A stretch of DNA of 64,000 nucleotides from Mucilaginibacter dorajii (GCF_024808255.1 NZ_JANTYS010000006.1:248001-312000); one strand, 5' to 3'; shown: positions 25,234-34,042, counted from the stretch's first letter. The notes: generated by a model not told the origin, from the letters alone. Program-made: numbers and translations.

Positions 25234-25275
25234 ACCCCAGACCCCAGACCCCAGACCCCAGACCCCAGACCCCAG
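25234..25275. repeat. ACCCCAG x6 heptad tandem array
   Basis: Six perfect copies of ACCCCAG stand between the other arrays and the stop of the minus-strand thioesterase at 25280. On the minus strand this is a CTGGGGT array, a G-rich repeat. The period is 7, as in the neighbouring TTCTGAG and TGAAGAG arrays. Function unknown. Confidence 0.9.
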
Positions 25276-25279
25276 AAAA

Positions 25280-25699
25280 CTAAACAGAGTAATGCGCTAT
25301 TACATCCTCCGGAACTTTAGCGCCCCTGCCGGTGGCCATATCAATCATTACGTAGTCGAAATAGCCATCGCAGCATACTTTGTTGGTTGCTTTGTTGCTT
25401 AGGGTGAATTTTACGCGGCAGCCTTTATCGTCGATACTTTCGATGCCGGTTTTTACAATGAAGTAGTCGCCCATGGTGAGTGCGCGTTTATAATCTACAT
25501 GGGCTACACGCACTACCCAGCCAAAACCGCGTTCCATGAATTTTTCCATGGCCATGCCGTAGCAGCGCTCCATTTGATCATACCGGGCAGCCAGCACATA
25601 ATCAAAATACTTGCTGTTATGCACATGCTGAAACATATCAATATCATCGGGACGAACGCGGAACTCACTTTCAAAAGTGGCGTATTTAATTTCACTCAT
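25280..25699 (-). CDS. Acyl-CoA thioesterase, hotdog fold
   Basis: A 139-residue 4HBT-type hotdog protein. The N-terminal RPDDIDMFQHVHNSKYFDYV segment is the signature helix region with the expected acidic residue (Asp) and the HVHN turn. It lacks extra domains. Substrate unknown. It is a single gene with its start at 25699, facing away from rpsO; no clear promoter is seen upstream. Confidence 0.82.
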   Translation of the reverse strand: MSEIKYATFESEFRVRPDDIDMFQHVHNSKYFDYVLAARYDQMERCYGMAMEKFMERGFGWVVRVAHVDYKRALTMGDYFIVKTGIESIDDKGCRVKFTLSNKATNKVCCDGYFDYVMIDMATGRGAKVPEDVIAHYSV

Positions 25700-26199
25700 G
25701 CCGCAAATATAGCAATTGGTTATTTGCCGGCTAAACGGTTTAGCAATCTTTAAACGCTTTTTGCTGCTCTTTTAAAACGAGGGTAACCGCAGGGTATTGA
25801 ACGGTGCTTCAAAAGATATGCGTAAGGTGTTAAAAAGGCACCCGCAAGTGCATGAAAAGAGCTCGTAGGTGTAGTTTGTTTTTATTTAAACATCTGATAA
25901 TTAGCTATTTGGTATTTTTTAATTTGCGCTTTTAGCTAATGTTTTATTTAAAGCAAATTGGCATTTGATGATAAAATTGATAAGTTGATTTTCTTTTCGT
26001 ATCTTTAAGAAAATGGTTCAGGTACCTGGCAGGTGCTCTCTGTAAAGATCTTAAAATGCAGGTAGAAGCCCCCTCTAAATCTCACCCGCAAGGGGAGACT
26101 AAAAAACTACCTAACAACCACTGTTGAGAGGCGCTTAACCGCGATAATTTGAATTGCACACGCTGCCCACCGCAGGCAAATCCTTTTGAATTTTTACTT
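25700..26199. other. Long intergenic region upstream of rpsO
   Basis: About 500 bases without a convincing gene. It contains a Bacteroidota-type C/G-box repeat remnant at 26068-26100 (listed separately) and the rpsO promoter at its right end. The remainder shows no tRNA or coding signal. Confidence 0.5.
26068..26100. repeat. Remnant of a dispersed intergenic repeat (CCCCTCTAAATCTC...GGGGAGA type)
   Basis: GCCCCCTCTAAATCTCACCC followed by GCAAGGGGAGACT forms a short hairpin (TCTC-CCC against GGG-GAGA). From memory, very similar sequences are scattered between genes in Bacteroidota genomes. There is no coding content. It is probably a non-autonomous element or its relic. Confidence 0.5.
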
Positions 26200-26228
26200 T
26201 TGAATTTTCACTTAAAACACTATCTTTG
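26200..26228 (+). promoter_or_regulatory. Promoter of rpsO
   Basis: TTG at 26200-26202, an 18-base spacer and TATCTTTG at 26221-26228 match the Bacteroidota -33/-7 consensus well. The predicted transcript starts near 26232-26235, leaving a leader of about 40 A/T-rich bases without a Shine-Dalgarno sequence. Confidence 0.8.
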
Positions 26229-26275
26229 CACCCACAATTAACAAAAGTATTTAACGCTTTAATATTATTCACGTA

Positions 26276-26554
26276 ATGTATTTAGGTAAAGAGACAAAGG
26301 CAGAGATCTTTGCAAAACACGGTAAAGGTGCTACAGACACCGGTTCAACTGAAGGTCAGGTAGCATTATTCACTCACCGCATCGCACACTTAACTGGTCA
26401 CCTTAAGAAAAACAAACACGATTTTTCTACCCAGTTATCACTGCAAAAATTAGTAGGTAAACGCCGCGGATTGTTGGCTTACCTGTACAAAAAAGACATT
26501 GAAAGATATCGTGCTATCATCAAAGCTTTACAGCTAAGGGATATCATTAAATAA
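26276..26554 (+). CDS. rpsO: 30S ribosomal protein S15
   Basis: A 92-residue protein of the small ribosomal subunit, binding 16S rRNA in the platform and contacting the 50S side. S15 hallmarks are HGKGATDTGSTEGQVALFT near the N-terminus and HKKD-type RNA contacts (LKKNKHDFSTQLSLQKLVGKRR), followed by the YLYKKDIERYRAII helix. The length is slightly above the usual 89. It has its own promoter and a strong terminator before pnp, although rpsO-pnp adjacency is widely conserved in bacteria. Confidence 0.97.
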   Translation: MYLGKETKAEIFAKHGKGATDTGSTEGQVALFTHRIAHLTGHLKKNKHDFSTQLSLQKLVGKRRGLLAYLYKKDIERYRAIIKALQLRDIIK

Positions 26555-26575
26555 TTCTCATACTTTTTATTAAGA

Positions 26576-26606
26576 AGCCATCCCGGATTTGGGGATGGCT
26601 TTTTTA
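26576..26606 (+). terminator. Rho-independent terminator after rpsO
   Basis: The stem AGCCATCCC (26576-26584) pairs with GGGATGGCT (26592-26600), with a 7-base loop, followed by TTTTT. It lies 22 bases after the rpsO stop. Confidence 0.85.
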
Positions 26607-26618
26607 CTTTAACCACTA

Positions 26619-26626
26619 TAAGTTTG
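26619..26626 (+). promoter_or_regulatory. Candidate -7 box for pnp
   Basis: TAAGTTTG fits TAnnTTTG just after the rpsO terminator, but no TTG lies at the -33 position. It would give pnp a leader of about 130 bases, long enough for feedback control by PNPase as known in E. coli; that control is not shown here. Confidence 0.4.
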
Positions 26627-26764
26627 ACTATAAAAAATATCAAAACTTATGGTAGCTTCGATGCCGATAAAAAGCATCTTATTGCAAACTGAAAAACAAA
26701 TATTACACACACATAAAATCCGGCGCGCTCCGAAAGATGAAAAGCGTGCCACAAACAAAAAAAG

Positions 26765-28888
26765 ATGAGTTTAAACGTAATTAAAAAGGTTATTGATTTA
26801 GGTGACGGCCGCACCATTGAGATCGAAACCGGTAAATTGGCCAAACAGGCAGATGGCTCTGTAGTTATTAAAATGGGTGATACCATGTTATTGGCTACTG
26901 TAGTATCATCACCAGAAGCGAAAGAGGGAGTTGATTTTTTACCCCTTTCTGTTGATTACCAGGAAAAATACGCTGCCACCGGTCGTATTCCGGGTGGTTT
27001 TTTACGCCGTGAGGCACGTTTGTCAGACTATGAGGTTTTAATCTCCCGTTTGGTTGACCGCGCTTTACGCCCAATGTTCCCGGAGGATTATCATGCTGAT
27101 ACCCAGGTGATGATCTCTTTAATTTCTGCCGATAAAGATATTATGCCCGATTGTCTTGCCGGTTTGGCAGCATCAGCAGCATTATCGGTATCAAACATCC
27201 CTTTTAACGGTCCGATCTCTGAAGTTCGTGTTGCTAAAATTGATGGTCAGTTAGTGATCAACCCAACTTTAACGCAGCTGCAAAACGCTACTTTAGAGTT
27301 TATTGTTGCCGGTAGCGAGCACGATATCAACATGGTTGAAGGTGAATCAAAAGAGATCCAGGAAGCTGAGTTGGTTGAAGCTATTAAATTTGCACACACT
27401 GCTATCAAAATTCAGTGTTTAGCTCAAAAAGAATTAACTATTGAAGTTGGTAAAACCGAAAAACGCGTTTACAACCATGAGCACAGCAACGAAGACTTGA
27501 AAAAAGCCATCTACGCTGCTACTTATGACCAGGTTTACGCTATCGCTTCTTCTGCATCAGCAAAAGACGAGCGTGGTGCTAAATTCAAAGAAGTACGTGA
27601 TACTTACATCGCTACTTTAGGCGAAATTGATGATATCACCAAAGGTCTTGCTAAAAAATATTACCACGATGTGGAGTATGATGCTATCCGTAACCTTGTA
27701 TTAGATGAAGGCAAACGTTTAGACGGCCGTACAACTACCCAGATCCGCCCAATATGGAGCGAAGTTGGTTATTTACCATCTGCACACGGTTCTGCAGTAT
27801 TTACCCGTGGCGAAACCCAATCATTAACTACTGTTACCTTAGGTGCTAAGGATGATGAGCAAATGATTGATGGCGCGTTCATTAACGGTTACCAAAAATT
27901 CTTGTTACACTACAACTTCCCTGGTTTCTCAACTGGCGAGGTTCGTCCAAACAGGGGAGCTGGTCGTCGTGAAATTGGTCACGGTAACCTGGCTATGCGT
28001 TCATTAAAACGTGTATTACCTGCCGAGGATGAAAATCCTTACACTATCCGTATCGTTTCTGATATTTTGGAATCTAACGGTTCATCATCAATGGCTACGG
28101 TTTGTGCCGGTACATTGGCTTTGATGGATGCTGGTATTAAAATCACCAACCCGGTATCAGGTATCGCGATGGGATTGATCACCAACGAAATGGGTACTAA
28201 ATACGCTATCTTATCTGATATTCTTGGCGACGAGGATCACTTAGGTGATATGGACTTTAAAGTAACCGGTACCGTTAATGGTATTGTTGCTGTACAAATG
28301 GACTTGAAAATCAATGGTCTTTCATACGAAGTGTTAACCAACGCTTTAAACCAGGCTAAAGATGGTCGTTTACATATCCTTGGCGAAATGGCAAAAACCA
28401 TCACCGCGCCACGTGAGGATTACAAACCACATGCTCCGCGTATTGTCACCCTTAGAATCGACAAAGAGTTTATTGGTGCGGTTATCGGTCCCGGTGGCAA
28501 AATCATCCAGGAAATGCAACGCGAAACAGGTGCAACTATCTCTATCGAAGAAAAAGATAACCAGGGTATTGTACAGGTATTTGCCGATAACAAAGCCTCT
28601 ATCGATGCAGCAGTAACCCGCATCCGTAACATCGCTTCTAAACCAGAGGTTGGCGAAATTTACGAAGGTAAAGTGAAATCAATTATGCCGTTTGGCGCGT
28701 TTGTTGAGATCATGCCTGGTAAAGATGGTTTGTTGCACATATCTGAAATCGATCATCGTCGTATCGAAACGATGGATGGCATTTTTCAGATAGGAGACGA
28801 AGTAAGGGTTAAATTACTTGATGTTGATAAACAAGGTAAACTGAAGTTATCGCGCAAGGCGTTGCTACCCCGCCCTGAATCAAAATAA
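26765..28888 (+). CDS. pnp: Polyribonucleotide nucleotidyltransferase (PNPase)
   Basis: A 707-residue phosphorolytic 3'-5' exoribonuclease of the cytoplasmic RNA degradation machinery. Domain order is RNase PH-like 1 (about 10-215, with [23 protein letters not shown]), an all-helical linker, and RNase PH-like 2 (about 315-545, with [12 protein letters not shown] and the [23 protein letters not shown] phosphate/active-site loop). A KH domain follows (about 555-625, with the GxxG loop as GPGGK), then S1 (about 631-703, [15 protein letters not shown]). The length is typical. It is preceded by its own putative -7 box and followed by a terminator. Confidence 0.97.
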   Translation: MSLNVIKKVIDLGDGRTIEIETGKLAKQADGSVVIKMGDTMLLATVVSSPEAKEGVDFLPLSVDYQEKYAATGRIPGGFLRREARLSDYEVLISRLVDRALRPMFPEDYHADTQVMISLISADKDIMPDCLAGLAASAALSVSNIPFNGPISEVRVAKIDGQLVINPTLTQLQNATLEFIVAGSEHDINMVEGESKEIQEAELVEAIKFAHTAIKIQCLAQKELTIEVGKTEKRVYNHEHSNEDLKKAIYAATYDQVYAIASSASAKDERGAKFKEVRDTYIATLGEIDDITKGLAKKYYHDVEYDAIRNLVLDEGKRLDGRTTTQIRPIWSEVGYLPSAHGSAVFTRGETQSLTTVTLGAKDDEQMIDGAFINGYQKFLLHYNFPGFSTGEVRPNRGAGRREIGHGNLAMRSLKRVLPAEDENPYTIRIVSDILESNGSSSMATVCAGTLALMDAGIKITNPVSGIAMGLITNEMGTKYAILSDILGDEDHLGDMDFKVTGTVNGIVAVQMDLKINGLSYEVLTNALNQAKDGRLHILGEMAKTITAPREDYKPHAPRIVTLRIDKEFIGAVIGPGGKIIQEMQRETGATISIEEKDNQGIVQVFADNKASIDAAVTRIRNIASKPEVGEIYEGKVKSIMPFGAFVEIMPGKDGLLHISEIDHRRIETMDGIFQIGDEVRVKLLDVDKQGKLKLSRKALLPRPESK

Positions 28889-28906
28889 TTGATCGTTATT
28901 ATATAT

Positions 28907-28933
28907 GCAAAACCCTCTTTAAGAGGGTTTTGC
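28907..28933 (+). terminator. Terminator after pnp
   Basis: Perfect 13-base inverted arms (GCAAAACCCTCTT and its complement) meet almost without a loop. The T-rich part of the second arm (GGGTTTTG) acts as the U-tract. It lies 18 bases past the pnp stop and could work in both directions. Confidence 0.75.
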
Positions 28934-29057
28934 TATTTGAGCCTAAAATATTTTTAATTTTTGAAAAAAAATTAAAACAAAAATCACATGTTTAAACTTT
29001 GTATAGGTTAACAGATAGTTGATTGAACCCATTTATCCGATCCTGCTTGAAAAAAAC

Positions 29058-29330
29058 ATGACCCCTGCTACCAATGATCCTTTAGGTTTTATTAATAATA
29101 GTCCGCAGGGAATACAATCTGGCGCGCAAACGGATTTGGTGCAATTGCTGCTGTACGAAATTATCCGCGTTAAAGAGTTGATATTATATTATGACTCCAT
29201 CCCCAATGGAGGTGGCCAGCTTGGCTCATCAATTTTGAATGAGCTGGTATCTGAGGCCTACAGTTCATTAGTAAATTACGATACCATACTAATGAAAAAA
29301 TACTACGATCTGTTGCTTAATTGCGATTAG
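29058..29330 (+). CDS. Small conserved-looking hypothetical protein
   Basis: A 90-residue protein starting MTPATNDP at ATG 29058; the frame is open to 29019 upstream, but those residues look like leader sequence. It is acidic to neutral and mostly helical, with a central LVQLLLYEIIRVKELILYYDS amphipathic segment and a YDTILMKKYYDLLLN end. There is no signal peptide and no known motif. It sits between pnp and rpe on the same strand. Reality is supported by coding-like amino-acid composition and the clean stop before a repeat. Function unknown. Confidence 0.6.
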   Translation: MTPATNDPLGFINNSPQGIQSGAQTDLVQLLLYEIIRVKELILYYDSIPNGGGQLGSSILNELVSEAYSSLVNYDTILMKKYYDLLLNCD

Positions 29331-29332
29331 AG

Positions 29333-29356
29333 GCCCCCTAACCCCCTGAAGGGGGA
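29333..29356. repeat. C/G-box hairpin repeat (CCCCCTAACCCCCTGAAGGGGG type)
   Basis: Two C-runs followed by GAAGGGGG form a tight hairpin (CCCCCT against AGGGGG) directly after the stop of the small gene. Sequences of this form recur between genes in many Bacteroidota genomes (recalled, not searched). It could double as a terminator. Confidence 0.55.
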
Positions 29357-29449
29357 ATGATTTGCCAAATTTAAGGGGTGGTACTCTTGTATCCTTTAAC
29401 ATGGCATAAAGTTTACAAATAATTACAGCACCAACATCCGCGGGATTTC

Positions 29450-29457
29450 TATATTTG
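29450..29457 (+). promoter_or_regulatory. -7 box touching the rpe start codon
   Basis: TATATTTG fits TAnnTTTG perfectly and ends three bases before ATG 29461. With the usual box-to-start distance, transcription would begin at or next to the A of the ATG, giving a leaderless message. No strong -33 TTG is visible, so the call is tentative. Confidence 0.45.
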
Positions 29458-29460
29458 CAT

Positions 29461-30111
29461 ATGAACCACCTGATAGCACCATCAATATTAGCTGCCGATT
29501 TTGCCAACCTGCAACGCGATCTGGAAATGATTAACCAAAGCGATGCGGATTGGGTGCATGTTGATATTATGGACGGCATGTTTGTGCCTAATATCTCTTT
29601 TGGTTTTCCTGTGGTTGCTGCCACCAAAAAGCACGCCACCAAGCCGCTGGATGTTCACCTGATGATTGTTGACCCGGATCGCTATTTAAAAGCCTTTAAA
29701 GACGCTGGAGCGGATGGTATGACTGTTCATTACGAAGCTTGTCCGCATTTGCACAGAACCATTCAGGCTATTAAAGAGCTTGGCTGCAGGGCAGGAGTGG
29801 CCCTTAACCCGCATACACCGGTTGCTTTGTTAGAGGATATCATTGCCGATTTGGATATGGTACTCATCATGTCTGTTAATCCGGGCTTTGGCGGTCAAAA
29901 GTTCATCGCCAACACTTATAAAAAACTTAATGACCTGAAAGAATTAAGTCGCGAGAGAAACCCAAACCTATTAATTGAGGTTGACGGTGGCGTTGACCAA
30001 AGCAATATTGAAAAATTATTACAAGCTGGTGCAAATGTGCTTGTTGCCGGCAGTTCTGTGTTCTCGTCGGCCAGCCCGGCCGCCGCGATACATAACCTAA
30101 AACACCCCTAA
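29461..30111 (+). CDS. rpe: Ribulose-phosphate 3-epimerase
   Basis: A 216-residue TIM-barrel enzyme interconverting ribulose 5-phosphate and xylulose 5-phosphate in the pentose phosphate pathway. Visible hallmarks are the IAPSILAADF start with the substrate Ser, HVDIMDGMFVPN with metal-binding His/Asp and active-site Asp, LDVHLMI with a second metal His, VNPGFGGQKF, and EVDGGVDQSNI with the catalytic Asp and the phosphate-binding glycines. The TTG at 29455 is in frame, but ATG 29461 begins the conserved N-terminus. Its promoter box abuts the start codon. Confidence 0.96.
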   Translation: MNHLIAPSILAADFANLQRDLEMINQSDADWVHVDIMDGMFVPNISFGFPVVAATKKHATKPLDVHLMIVDPDRYLKAFKDAGADGMTVHYEACPHLHRTIQAIKELGCRAGVALNPHTPVALLEDIIADLDMVLIMSVNPGFGGQKFIANTYKKLNDLKELSRERNPNLLIEVDGGVDQSNIEKLLQAGANVLVAGSSVFSSASPAAAIHNLKHP

Positions 30112-30114
30112 AAG

Positions 30115-30132
30115 TTATTACAATTGTAATAA
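30115..30132. promoter_or_regulatory. 18-base perfect palindrome downstream of rpe
   Basis: TTATTACAATTGTAATAA reads the same on both strands, with the centre at CAATTG, 3 bases after the rpe stop and about 180 bases before serC. It could be an operator or a weak A/T-rich stem; A/T-rich palindromes of this size can arise by chance, so confidence is low. Confidence 0.35.
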
Positions 30133-30313
30133 TTACTACCAACCTTATAGGATAAATTTAATATTTGCAATCAAAAAGGCTTTTGTTGATTAATTGTATA
30201 TTTTTTCAAAAAACGTAAATTAATCCTATGAATTTTGTCAAATTGATTAACTTCGGCCCAACTAAATACAAAGTTCCTAATCAAGTATTCAGAACCTACA
30301 ATTCGTTAATTAT

Positions 30314-31381
30314 ATGAAACATAATTTTGGTGCCGGACCAGGCATTTTACCTCAGGAGGTTTTAAAACAAGCTTCCGAGGCAGTTATTGATTTTAATGGT
30401 ACAGGATTATCATTACTGGAGATCTCACACCGGTCGAAAGAATTTGAAGCAGTTTTGGACGAAGCTGTTGCATTAGTGAAAGAGTTATTTGCTGTACCAG
30501 AAGGTTATTCGGTATTGTTTTTACAGGGCGGTGCCAGCACACAGTTTGCTTTGGCGCCTTACAATCTGTTACCATCAACAGGCAAGGCTGCTTACCTTGA
30601 AACAGGTGTTTGGGCAAATAAAGCCTTAAAAGAAGCTAAATATTTTGGCGAAGTAGAAATTATTGCTTCCTCAAAGGACGCCAATTTTACCTATATCCCT
30701 AAAGATTATACTATTCCTGCCGATGCGGCTTATTTCCACATCACTTCAAATAATACCATTTATGGTACACAGTTGCAGGAGTTCCCTAAATCACCGGTAC
30801 CGGTTGTTTGCGATATGTCGTCTGATATTTTCAGCCGCAAAGTAAATGTTGCCGATTTTGGTTTGATTTACGCTGGTGCTCAAAAAAATATGGGTCCTGC
30901 GGGCGTTACCCTGGTAATTGTTAAAGATGATTTGTTAGGTAAAGTTGACAGGAAAATCCCTGCCATGTTTAACTACCAAACACAAATTGAAGGTGGTTCA
31001 ATGTATAACACTCCTCCATGTTTTGCTATCTACGTATCAATGCTTACCCTGCAATGGTTAAAAGCAAAAGGCGGTGTTGAAGTAATTGAGCAGGAAAACA
31101 TAACCAAAGCAAGGGTATTATACGAAGAAATTGAGCGTAACCCTATATTTAAGCCTGTTTGCGCCGTTGAAGACCGTTCAAATATGAATGTAACCTTTGT
31201 AATGGAAAATGCCGAACTGGAAAAACCTTTCCTTAAGTTATGCGACGAAAGAGGCATAATAGGTATTAAAGGCCACAGAAGCGTAGGCGGTTTCCGCGCT
31301 TCAATCTACAACGCGTTGCCTATCACCAGCGTTTACGCCCTGATAGACGTAATGCAGGAATTTGCTGAATCAAACAAATAA
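30314..31381 (+). CDS. serC: Phosphoserine aminotransferase
   Basis: A 355-residue PLP enzyme (class V aminotransferase fold) that makes 3-phosphoserine from 3-phosphohydroxypyruvate and glutamate; in many bacteria it also serves vitamin B6 synthesis. Seen are the N-terminal [38 protein letters not shown], the PLP-Lys in [12 protein letters not shown] and the [15 protein letters not shown] substrate-binding end. The length is typical. serA follows after an 82-base gap that holds an inverted 8-base-period array; the two genes catalyse successive steps of serine synthesis. Confidence 0.97.
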   Translation: MKHNFGAGPGILPQEVLKQASEAVIDFNGTGLSLLEISHRSKEFEAVLDEAVALVKELFAVPEGYSVLFLQGGASTQFALAPYNLLPSTGKAAYLETGVWANKALKEAKYFGEVEIIASSKDANFTYIPKDYTIPADAAYFHITSNNTIYGTQLQEFPKSPVPVVCDMSSDIFSRKVNVADFGLIYAGAQKNMGPAGVTLVIVKDDLLGKVDRKIPAMFNYQTQIEGGSMYNTPPCFAIYVSMLTLQWLKAKGGVEVIEQENITKARVLYEEIERNPIFKPVCAVEDRSNMNVTFVMENAELEKPFLKLCDERGIIGIKGHRSVGGFRASIYNALPITSVYALIDVMQEFAESNK

Positions 31382-31386
31382 TTTAC

Positions 31387-31458
31387 GTCATTAAGTCATT
31401 GGGTCATTAAGTCATTTTTTATGGCAATGACCCAATGACCAAATGACTCAATGACTTA
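31387..31458. repeat. Inverted octamer arrays between serC and serA
   Basis: GTCATTAA, GTCATTGG, GTCATTAA and GTCATTTT (31387-31418) form four 8-base units on one side. ATGACCCA, ATGACCAA, ATGACTCA and ATGACTTA (31427-31458) form four units in inverse orientation on the other. The arms can pair into a stem-loop of about 70 bases with an 8-base loop, between two same-strand genes of one pathway. Both the strict period and the unit number suggest a defined architecture; the role (terminator, processing or attenuator) is open. Confidence 0.85.
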
Positions 31459-31463
31459 ATAAG

Positions 31464-32417
31464 ATGATCAAAATATTAGCTAATGACGGTATCGACCCGA
31501 TTGGGAAACAACTTTTAGAAGAAGCTGGTTTCTTTGTTGATACTAATAACATCCCACAGGATGAACTATCTGTTAAATTACAAGAGTACGATGCTATTAC
31601 TGTGCGTAGTGCTACCAAAGTGCGTAAAGCCTTAATTGACGCTTGCCCTAATCTTAAGGTGATCGGCCGTGGTGGTGTTGGTATGGATAACATTGATGTT
31701 GAATATGCAAGGGAAAAAGGCCTAAGCGTTTATAACACACCTGCATCTTCATCATTATCTGTTGCCGAGCTTGTATTCGCCAGCTTATTTGGCGCGGTTA
31801 GGTTTTTACCAGATAGCAACCGCAAAATGCCGGTTGAAGGTGGTACCAAATTCAACGACCTGAAAAAAGCCTACGCAAAAGGTATTGAACTGCGTGGTAA
31901 AACTTTAGGTATTGTAGGCTTTGGCCGTATCGGTCGTGAAGTAGCTAAAATAGCTATCGGCGTTGGTATGGAAGTATTAGCTTATGACTTGTTCCCGTTC
32001 AATCCTGAGCTGGATATTGTTTTAGGTGGCGGTACAACAGTTAAAGTAAGTGTGAAAACTTCAACTTTAGAAGAGGTAACCAAAACAGCCGATTTTATTA
32101 CCCTGCACACACCGTTCATCGACAAAGCTCTTTTTGGTGCCGAGGAATTGGCATTGACTAAAAAAGGTGTTGGCCTGGTAAACATTTCACGTGGCGGCTT
32201 AATTGATGAGTTAGCCTTGGTTGACGCTTTAAACAGCGGACAGGTTTCATTTGCTGCTTTAGACGTATTTGATAATGAGCCAACCCCTCGCGAAGAGATA
32301 TTAAAACACCCTAAAATTTCGCTTACACCACACATTGGTGCTGCTACTAACGAAGCACAAGAGCGTATTGGTGTTGAGCTTGCTAATTTGATCATTGATC
32401 ACTTTAAGAAAGCGTAA
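31464..32417 (+). CDS. serA: D-3-phosphoglycerate dehydrogenase (short form)
   Basis: A 317-residue NAD-dependent 2-hydroxyacid dehydrogenase, first step of serine synthesis. The nucleotide-binding GIVGFGRIGREVA lies around residue 150, the catalytic Arg in NISRGGLIDE, a Glu near DVFDNEP and the catalytic His in HIGAATNEAQERI. It lacks the C-terminal ACT and ASB domains of long enzymes, so no serine feedback site is present. It lies after serC, so the assignment to phosphoglycerate rather than another hydroxyacid is well supported by context. Confidence 0.9.
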   Translation: MIKILANDGIDPIGKQLLEEAGFFVDTNNIPQDELSVKLQEYDAITVRSATKVRKALIDACPNLKVIGRGGVGMDNIDVEYAREKGLSVYNTPASSSLSVAELVFASLFGAVRFLPDSNRKMPVEGGTKFNDLKKAYAKGIELRGKTLGIVGFGRIGREVAKIAIGVGMEVLAYDLFPFNPELDIVLGGGTTVKVSVKTSTLEEVTKTADFITLHTPFIDKALFGAEELALTKKGVGLVNISRGGLIDELALVDALNSGQVSFAALDVFDNEPTPREEILKHPKISLTPHIGAATNEAQERIGVELANLIIDHFKKA

Positions 32418-32482
32418 CACTAATTTTGCGGATTGAATCGAATTTCACGAATTTGATTTTGTGCGAAACTTGCTGATAAAAC

Positions 32483-32522
32483 GAATGGCACGAATTCATA
32501 AAGAGTTCGTGCCATTCATTTT
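32483..32522. terminator. Terminator after serA
   Basis: The arm GAATGGCACGAA (32483-32494) pairs with TTCGTGCCATTC (32506-32517) over 12 perfect base pairs with an 11-base loop, followed by ATTTT. It is likely to end serA transcription. The A-rich left side is weak for the opposite direction. Confidence 0.7.
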
Positions 32523-32530
32523 AAAAAACC

Positions 32531-32615
32531 ATGTCATTGCGAGGAACGAAGCAATCGCGAACTGTGCAAATCCGCTCTGTATAGTATGCGATTGCTTCGT
32601 GCCTCGCAATGACAT
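32531..32615. repeat. Dispersed palindromic element (GTCATTGCGAG...CTCGCAATGAC), 85 bases
   Basis: The left arm 32531-32558 and right arm 32588-32615 are reverse complements at 27 of 28 positions, enclosing a 29-base loop. A second, interrupted copy of the same family lies at 63261-63552. The core GTCATTGCGAG(G)AACGAAGCAATC is, from memory, a common REP-like or MITE-like repeat in many bacteria. There is no coding capacity; it is probably mobilised in trans. Confidence 0.85.
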
Positions 32616-32631
32616 AACTCGTTAAGCTGTA

Positions 32632-34032
32632 CTATAATATATAAGTCACATCCTTCTCTGGTACCGTAACCTTATAACCTTCTTTTTCAAGATCATCTGC
32701 CAACAATTGCATAGATGAGCCTTCGCCGTGTACTAAAAAAACGTTTTTCAATTTGGTTTTATCCTGGTGTTTAACGTTATCCATCAGGTCCTGGTGATCG
32801 CCATGGGCGCTCAGTACGTCGGTCTGTTTGATTGTTGCGTAAACGGATAGCTCACGGTCTTTAATGTGAACAATAGGATCGCCTCGTAACAAACGGTGGC
32901 CTAAGGTTCCTTTAGCGCAATAGCCGATGAAAAGGATGGTGCAATAGTAATTCTGGATATTATAAAACAGATGATCCTGTATGCGGCCACCCTCCAGCAT
33001 ACCCGCTGATGAAATGATGATGCAAGGCTCCCAGTAATTAGAGATCTGCCGACTATCTTTAAGTGTTTCTATATAAGTAAGGTTATCAAACTCAAATTCG
33101 TCGCCTTTATCTTTATAAAATTCCTGGGCTTCCTGGTTTACATGGCTGTGATACTTACGGAAAATACCGGTGGCCATAGTAGCCATGGGGCTATCAACAA
33201 AAACTTTTACCTGTGGTAATTTCCCTTCGGTAAAGATCTTATTTAAGGAATATACTAATGATTGGGTACGGCCGATACTAAACGCCGGGATAATTAAACG
33301 GCCTTGTTCTTTTACACAAGCCTTATCAATAACTTCAATTAAGGCATCCTCTACTGATTTACCTTTGGTATGGTAACGACCTCCATAGGTTGATTCTGAA
33401 ACTAAGAAATCAACAGGGGGCAATTCCTGTGGATCATTTAAAACTGGGTAGTTTTTTCTGCCGATATCGCCGGTAAAGGCGATTGATTTTTCTTCACCAT
33501 GTTCTGTCACCCTCAAAACTGCCGCTGCCGCGCCTAAAAGGTGACCAACCGGGATAAACGTTAGTTCGATATTGCCATTAACGCGAAACGGACGGTTAAA
33601 GCCGATGGTTACAAACCTATCTACCGTATCCATCACGTGTTTTTGCAGGTATAAAGGCTGAGCGCCGCTACCAGAGTTGAATTTTCCTTTGCCTCGTTTA
33701 CGGTTGCCTTTGCCAGCTTTATTCATGAAAATGCTTACTGAATCGAGTAAAAGTAATTCTGTAAGATCGGCAGTGGGAGGGGTGCACAGGATCTGCCCGT
33801 TAAAACCGAGCCTGACTAATGTAGGCAGGTTACCGGAATGATCGATGTGCGCGTGTGTAAGAATCACCAGGTCAATATCCTCGGGCCTGAAAGGGAAGTT
33901 TTCGTTTGATTGTATGCTGCGGTCCTTCTCATAATCTAACCCGCAATCCACTAATATCTTATATTGGTCAACCTCAAGCAAATGCATGCTGCCGGTTACC
34001 TGTCGGGCCGCCCCGTGAATGGTTAATTTCAT
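32632..34032 (-). CDS. Beta-CASP metallo-beta-lactamase-fold RNase-like protein
   Basis: A 466-residue MBL-fold hydrolase with an inserted beta-CASP domain and the RNA-specificity C-terminal motif, as in CPSF-73-like and YSH1-like bacterial proteins. The zinc motif HAHIDHSG is at residues 60-67, with further ligands in PVGHLLGAAA and FTGDIGR. The beta-CASP part shows SFSIGRTQ, VFVDSPMA, IISSAGMLEGGRI and VLSAHGDHQDL. These proteins cut or trim RNA; the target here is unknown. It is on the minus strand after the MsbA-like gene, with a 150-base gap containing the ACGT heptad arrays. Confidence 0.88.
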   Translation of the reverse strand: MKLTIHGAARQVTGSMHLLEVDQYKILVDCGLDYEKDRSIQSNENFPFRPEDIDLVILTHAHIDHSGNLPTLVRLGFNGQILCTPPTADLTELLLLDSVSIFMNKAGKGNRKRGKGKFNSGSGAQPLYLQKHVMDTVDRFVTIGFNRPFRVNGNIELTFIPVGHLLGAAAAVLRVTEHGEEKSIAFTGDIGRKNYPVLNDPQELPPVDFLVSESTYGGRYHTKGKSVEDALIEVIDKACVKEQGRLIIPAFSIGRTQSLVYSLNKIFTEGKLPQVKVFVDSPMATMATGIFRKYHSHVNQEAQEFYKDKGDEFEFDNLTYIETLKDSRQISNYWEPCIIISSAGMLEGGRIQDHLFYNIQNYYCTILFIGYCAKGTLGHRLLRGDPIVHIKDRELSVYATIKQTDVLSAHGDHQDLMDNVKHQDKTKLKNVFLVHGEGSSMQLLADDLEKEGYKVTVPEKDVTYIL

Positions 34033-34042
34033 ATTAAGTTAG

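Noticed and set aside
25063..25275. Tandem arrays considered as a CRISPR array
   Set aside because: Units are 7-9 bases with no spacer-repeat structure of 25-40 bases and no cas genes nearby.
26627..26764. Riboswitch in the pnp leader
   Set aside because: No recognised aptamer core; only an unstructured A/T-rich leader is visible.
29455..29461. TTG at 29455 as start of rpe
   Set aside because: It lies inside the TATATTTG promoter box and adds two residues before the conserved N-terminus; ATG 29461 fits the family.
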